A stretch of DNA of 22,949 nucleotides from DAOPXV01 sp035352535. Lineage in GTDB: Bacteria > Muiribacteriota > UBA9980. Below the pieces are notes generated by a model. The model made no database searches. It saw only the letters and a program-made list of their open reading frames with translations, and was not told where the DNA came from. Shown piece by piece: positions 19,911 to 22,949 of this stretch (the first letter of the stretch is position 1; each line of letters opens with the position of its first letter). The DNA lies in NCBI GenBank assembly GCA_964545075.1, contig CAZJFS010000062.1:1-22949 (forward strand), read 5' to 3'. The position numbers and the translations under genes were made by a program.

Positions 19911-20366
19911 ATGAAGAAGACGATCAAAGATATTTATACGCTTCTGTCGGTAGATACGCGCTTAAAGACCGACGGCGTGGATACCATAGCAGTTAAGACC
20001 TTCCGCGAATTTAACGACCCGCTCGTAATGGATTTCCCCGCCGTCATGCTCGAGCGCGTTTCGAAAGATAAACAGATAAAGTCCATGCCGAGCGGCTATC
20101 TCGAAACGTTCAGCGTAGATATCGTATGCGTGACGACCGAATACGGAGACAGCGACAATGGTTCAAATATGCTCGGCTACGACCGCATAGATACGCTGAC
20201 CAATATCGTAGAGAAAATATTGCAGGAAAATCCAAAGATCGACGGAAGCTATCTCGATTCAGATATCACCAGCACGCGATACGAAGCTGGCGCCGCCGAC
20301 AATTATATTTTTTACAGCGCTATCATTTCACTAACCGCTAAAAGACGCGTACTCATTCAACGGTAA
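19911..20366 (+). CDS. Putative tail terminator / neck protein
   Basis: 151 residues from ATG 19911, two bases after the preceding stop, with AGGAAGGGC upstream. A mixed alpha/beta fold is suggested: KTIKDIYTLLSVDTRLKTDG, DFPAVMLERVSKDKQ, YLETFSVDIVCVTTEYGD, YDRIDTLTNIVEKILQENPK, DNYIFYSAIISLTAKRR. 'P.h.h.r....' followed by a strand pair, a helix containing 'D.L...h...L...P', and a final strand is the layout of tail-terminator proteins (lambda gpU-like). Sequence similarity is not diagnostic, so this rests mainly on order. Confidence 0.55.
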   Translation: MKKTIKDIYTLLSVDTRLKTDGVDTIAVKTFREFNDPLVMDFPAVMLERVSKDKQIKSMPSGYLETFSVDIVCVTTEYGDSDNGSNMLGYDRIDTLTNIVEKILQENPKIDGSYLDSDITSTRYEAGAADNYIFYSAIISLTAKRRVLIQR

Positions 20367-20412
20367 ATAAATCATAACTCAAAATAATATCAATCAAAGG
20401 AGAGTGTTTTAA

Positions 20413-21627
20413 ATGGCGAATGGAATTGAAAGTAAGATATTGATCATCCACGAAGACGAATTCGGCGTATACGCTTCCGGAAATACCAAGAAAAGAATCG
20501 AGGTAACCGAAAACAGCGTCCTCGGGAAATATGATTACAAAGATCCCGAAACTATATCAGGTGAGCTCGTAAAAGCTCCGAATATTCAGACAAAGAAAAC
20601 TGTTGAAGGCGGCAATGGTATTATATGCGCGCCCGAAAATGGATTCCCCGAATTCTTAAAATATGCTCTCGGAAGCGTCACGACATACGCCGGCGAATTC
20701 AAAAGAGAACGTCAGACCAATAAAACAGGAACATTCTTAAGTGTAAACACTATTCCGGTAACGGTCGGTTCGGATTTCGTCTGGAAGAAAGCGACTGGTG
20801 GCGTCTGGACGAAGCTCACGCGCGTAGTTTCTGATCCTACCGCAAATCAATATTCAATCAGTATAGCAGCGGGTGAAATCACATTGGGTACCGCCGCCGT
20901 TAGCACGGACGAATTCATGATCACATATTGCAAGAATGTTGCCGGCGTATACTCGCACGTTTACCGTCCTGGAACACGTGGTTCCTTCCAGGTATGGGAT
21001 ACCAAAGGTGGCATTGAACTCTTTGAATTCACGGGATGCAAAATCGATTCGTTCAAACTTTCGATAAATGCCGAAGACTTCTTACAGGCAGATTGCAGTA
21101 TTGTTTCACAGGATGATGCACTTGGCAGCGTTACCGGCCATACATTTCCCGAAGAACTTACTCTTTCGCCTCTCGACCCGTTCATTTTCAAACAGGCAAA
21201 AGCGAAACTTGACTGGGTAGACGAAACCATGCTCGAAAAGATCGACATAGAAATCAAAAACAATGTTAAAGCGCGCTTCTCAATCCGCGGCGCCGACACC
21301 TGCCGTAATATAACTTCCGGCAAGCAAGAAGTTTCGATTTCAACCGAACTCGAGTTCGTTGACATGACCTACTACAATAAATTTAGAAACGCGACATTCG
21401 GTGTTCTTGAAGTCGTTTACGGCCTCGTCAACGGCGTAAAAATAGGCTCCACGAACGTGACATACCAATTCCATATTTTCATTCCGAACTTCAGGTTTGA
21501 AAGCGCCGATGTTCCGACTACGCCTGACACATTGGTTATCGCATCCGAAGGTTTCGCTAACCGCGATGCAGGCCTCGGCTTCGGTTATGAAATGGTTGTC
21601 GTTAACTCGCAGCCCGCAATAGCATAG
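20413..21627 (+). CDS. Tail tube protein with an inserted beta domain
   Basis: 404 residues from ATG 20413, with AAGGAGAG at 20397-20404. The start SKILIIHEDEFGVYASG, the GGNGIICAPENGFPEFLKYA segment, and a C-terminal half with FTGCKIDSFKLSINAEDFLQ, IEIKNNVKARFSIRG and the closing FESADVPTTPDTLVIASEGF match phage tube proteins that stack as rings along the tail. The typical tube motif 'FtGchhdsh.h.h...d...h.h.h.G' is clear. Residues about 107-175 look like an extra, beta-rich, Thr/Val/Ser-rich insertion (VNTIPVTVGSDFVW, SISIAAGEITLG). Such insertions can project from the tail surface. Confidence 0.8.
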   Translation: MANGIESKILIIHEDEFGVYASGNTKKRIEVTENSVLGKYDYKDPETISGELVKAPNIQTKKTVEGGNGIICAPENGFPEFLKYALGSVTTYAGEFKRERQTNKTGTFLSVNTIPVTVGSDFVWKKATGGVWTKLTRVVSDPTANQYSISIAAGEITLGTAAVSTDEFMITYCKNVAGVYSHVYRPGTRGSFQVWDTKGGIELFEFTGCKIDSFKLSINAEDFLQADCSIVSQDDALGSVTGHTFPEELTLSPLDPFIFKQAKAKLDWVDETMLEKIDIEIKNNVKARFSIRGADTCRNITSGKQEVSISTELEFVDMTYYNKFRNATFGVLEVVYGLVNGVKIGSTNVTYQFHIFIPNFRFESADVPTTPDTLVIASEGFANRDAGLGFGYEMVVVNSQPAIA

Positions 21628-21648
21628 CAATAAAATAATTTAATTGCA

Positions 21649-21690
21649 CAGGCGGCGGTGATGATAAGGAAGTCTATTACCGCCGGCCTG
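21649..21690 (+). other. RNA hairpin between tail tube and chaperone genes
   Basis: CAGGCGGCGGT (21649-21659) pairs with ACCGCCGGCCTG (21679-21690) with a one-base bulge, around a 19-base loop. The following bases AATTTTAC give only a short T-run. It may act as a weak terminator or mRNA stabiliser that keeps tube protein high and chaperone low. Confidence 0.55.
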
Positions 21691-21723
21691 AATTTTACAA
21701 ATAAAATTAAAGGAGTGGTTAGA

Positions 21724-22101
21724 ATGAAAATTTTAAAGTTTACCAAAGAGGTCAAATTTGGTGATTATGAATTCATAATCAAGAAACTTGCCGCAGGAGA
21801 AAATTTGGAAATCCAGACAAATGCCTTTAAATTCAAGGATAATGTCGACTTGACGAAAATCAAAGACGATAACGTCGGAGCATCGGTAATAACGGATACC
21901 GCAACCTTACGCTTAATGACGGTCTCAAAATCAATCATCAAATGGAATATTGAAGCTGATGAAAGTGTTCCGGAAAATACGAAGTTTCTTGAAATTAATC
22001 TCGAAAACGTTAAATTACTCCCGAATGACGTTTTTACCGAACTCGAGCGCGAGATAAAAGCAATAAATAAAGCGCCGTCTAAAGGTGAAGTAAAAAACTA
22101 A
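21724..22101 (+). CDS. Tail assembly chaperone, short form (lambda G-like)
   Basis: 125 residues from ATG 21724, with AAGGAGTGG ahead; the ORF extends upstream through the hairpin but without a ribosome site. An alpha/beta domain KILKFTKEVKFGDYEFIIKK, LAAGENLEIQTNAFKF, then RLMTVSKSIIKWNIEADESV and VKLLPNDVFTELEREIKAIN is typical of the chaperone that coats the tape-measure protein before tube assembly. It lies exactly between the tube and tape-measure genes and ends with a slippery site (22092-22098) next to its stop. Confidence 0.75.
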   Translation: MKILKFTKEVKFGDYEFIIKKLAAGENLEIQTNAFKFKDNVDLTKIKDDNVGASVITDTATLRLMTVSKSIIKWNIEADESVPENTKFLEINLENVKLLPNDVFTELEREIKAINKAPSKGEVKN

Positions 22102-22328
22102 GAAGCGGATTGAGGTTACTTTTTGGGGATAGAAAACATTTTTTCAATCCCCAAAACACAGAATTTTTAAGGATATTAAACGTTTGTAAATATCTGAACC
22201 TCGATCCGGAAACGGTAAAAGCGATGGATTATGATTTCTTTTTGCGACTTGAAATTTACATAGAAGAAGAAATTAACCATCGTAAACGCCAACAGGTAAA
22301 AGATAAGCTTAAGAATAAAAGACGGTAA
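21724..22328 (+). CDS. Tail assembly chaperone, frameshifted long form (GT-like)
   Basis: A -1 slip at 22092-22098 joins the 125-codon chaperone to the frame that runs from 22098 to the stop at 22326-22328, giving about 201 residues. The added 76-residue part reads LRSGLRLLFGDRKHFF, NPQNTEFLRILNVCKYLNLD, PETVKAMDYDFFLRLEIYIE, then the basic tail KRQQVKDKLKNKRR. In long-tailed phages the corresponding T domain contacts the tail tube while G coats the tape measure. The second frame has no good start: a TTG at 22110 lacks a ribosome site, and stops at 22080 and 22086 block entry from further upstream. That makes fusion the best reading. Positions in this entry are the outer limits; the frame changes at 22098. 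Confidence 0.72.
22092..22098 (+). promoter_or_regulatory. Programmed -1 frameshift slippery heptamer A-AAA-AAC
   Basis: In the chaperone frame the codons read GTA AAA AAC TAA, so the canonical X-XXY-YYZ heptamer A AAA AAC ends on the base before the stop. An AAAGGTGA (22081-22088) upstream could act as a Shine-Dalgarno-type stimulator. A perfect 10-bp stem lies at 22121-22130 / 22147-22156, 22 bases downstream, farther than the usual 5-9. Confidence 0.8.
22121..22156 (+). other. Perfect 10-bp stem-loop downstream of the frameshift site
   Basis: TTTTGGGGAT (22121-22130) and ATCCCCAAAA (22147-22156) are exact complements around a 16-base loop. It lies inside the T-like frame. It may be a stimulator of frameshifting or a general mRNA structure; the spacing to the heptamer is longer than typical. 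Confidence 0.55.
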
Positions 22329-22350
22329 AATCAATATTTTGCCGTCTTTT
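22317..22350 (+). terminator. Terminator-like 15-bp hairpin before the tape-measure gene
   Basis: AAAAGACGGTAAAAT (22317-22331) pairs with ATTTTGCCGTCTTTT (22336-22350), one G-T wobble, loop CAAT, followed by ATTCTTTATC. The A-tract on the left makes it potentially bidirectional. The stop codon of the frameshifted chaperone (22326-22328) lies inside the left arm. Confidence 0.82.
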
Positions 22351-22375
22351 ATTCTTTATCGAGAGGTGAAATTAT

Positions 22376-22949
22376 ATGTCTAACGATAACGATATAGCTT
22401 TGAGGGCGACGCTCGATGCGATCGAAGTATTGCGCAGCATTAAATCTTTGAATGACAGTATAAATGATCTGGTAAAAACAGCGAAGCAAGAAATATCTTT
22501 AAAAGTAACGGCGGAATCAAAAGATATTGATAATGTAAAGGATTCATTATTAAACGTTAGTTCGAGCATCATGTCAGCTTTGAATCCGTTGAATATTTTA
22601 AACACTGCATTTAGTGCTATGTCAACTGCATCGAGTTTGCTGATGGGCGGTTTAAGCAGCCTCGGCGGCATCGTCTCAAGCGCCGTGACCGCTCCGTTTA
22701 AATTGGCTTATTCGATATTTGAAACAGGCATGAGCGTTGTTTCAGGCTTCGGTAGCGCGATATCTTCATTGATGTTTAATCTTGCGAATCTCGGCCAGTC
22801 GATCGACACTCTTTTAACGCTTTTTTCACCACTGATAAACGCTTTTACTTTTGTGAAAGATGCGATGATGAACGCCATAAATGTTACGTCAGAGTTTGAA
22901 AATCAAATGTCTAATGTTGGGTCTGTCTCGAGCGCGAGTGCGGTCGATC
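22376..22949 (+). CDS. Tail tape-measure protein, N-terminal part (3' truncated)
   Basis: From ATG 22376, with GAGAGGTG at 22361-22368, open to the window edge (191 residues visible). The start is an amphipathic helix (ALRATLDAIEVLRSIKSLND) followed by long helical, Ser/Gly/Ala-rich hydrophobic segments (LLMGGLSSLGGIVSSAVTA, GMSVVSGFGSAISSLMF). It ends with TSEFENQMSNVGSVSSASAV, the 'F-E-x-x-M-S-x-V-G' motif that opens the TP901-type tape-measure core. Tape-measure proteins set tail length and form part of the DNA channel through the membrane. The hydrophobic stretch before the motif is unusually long. It follows the chaperone as expected. Confidence 0.88.
   Translation, partial: MSNDNDIALRATLDAIEVLRSIKSLNDSINDLVKTAKQEISLKVTAESKDIDNVKDSLLNVSSSIMSALNPLNILNTAFSAMSTASSLLMGGLSSLGGIVSSAVTAPFKLAYSIFETGMSVVSGFGSAISSLMFNLANLGQSIDTLLTLFSPLINAFTFVKDAMMNAINVTSEFENQMSNVGSVSSASAVD

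Noticed and set aside
22110..22328. 72-residue ORF with TTG start taken as an independent gene
   Set aside because: No ribosome site precedes the TTG, and the frame is reached by the A-AAA-AAC slip; it is better read as the second half of the chaperone fusion.
1..22949. tRNA genes, CRISPR arrays, insertion sequences, attachment sites
   Set aside because: Reading both strands I saw no cloverleaf, spaced direct repeats, transposase motifs or att-like repeats that I could support.

Overview
The window is a continuous stretch of a tailed double-stranded DNA phage genome, or a prophage, with every convincing gene on the + strand. It opens inside a replication gene and ends inside the tail tape-measure gene, so both edges are cut. 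The late genes are a mosaic. There is a portal of the Mu gp29/DUF935 type and a MuF head protein. These are followed by a lambda-like block of protease with nested scaffold, a D-like decoration protein and an E-family capsid protein, and then long-tail genes with a frameshifted tail-assembly chaperone. That points to a siphovirus-like particle. Strong AGGAGG-type ribosome sites and ATG/GTG/TTG starts show a bacterial host, but nothing I can see fixes its phylum. No integrase, repressor, tRNA, rRNA, insertion sequence or CRISPR array is visible.

Layout. Positions 2-2252 hold replication and recombination genes: the C-terminus of a replisome-organiser-like protein, a possible helicase loader, SSB and a RusA-type resolvase. 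Positions 2388-7852 are a dense train of small, often overlapping accessory genes: a DUF1540-like Cys-rich peptide, a MazG-like NTP pyrophosphohydrolase, several Cys-rich small proteins, a Lar-like anti-restriction protein, an HNH nuclease, and a phage domain fused to a long coiled coil. Positions 7881-8986 encode a divergent sigma-region-2-like protein and a Mor-like protein, the likely late regulators. An intrinsic terminator at 9192-9225 closes this block.

Late operon 1 (9324-15755) runs TerS, TerL, zinc-ribbon protein, portal, and MuF with a toxin-like C-terminus. It ends with a gene I recognise as a Tad1-type cyclic-nucleotide sponge, which has its own promoter-like site, inverted repeat and terminator (15780-15806). 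Late operon 2 (from 15930) runs protease/scaffold, decoration, capsid, connector genes, tail tube, tail-assembly chaperone and tape measure. Both late operons are preceded, just after a terminator, by the same 34-bp element: TTCGA-N5-AAAAAC-N2-TTTTTTAATTAATATA.

How it fits together. The early genes copy DNA. The sigma-like and Mor-like proteins may then switch on the two late promoters. Packaging, head and tail genes build the particle. The MuF protein may carry a nuclease-like domain into the next host, and the sponge may disarm nucleotide-signal defences such as Thoeris or CBASS. Function assignments rest on motif recognition by eye, not on database searches.
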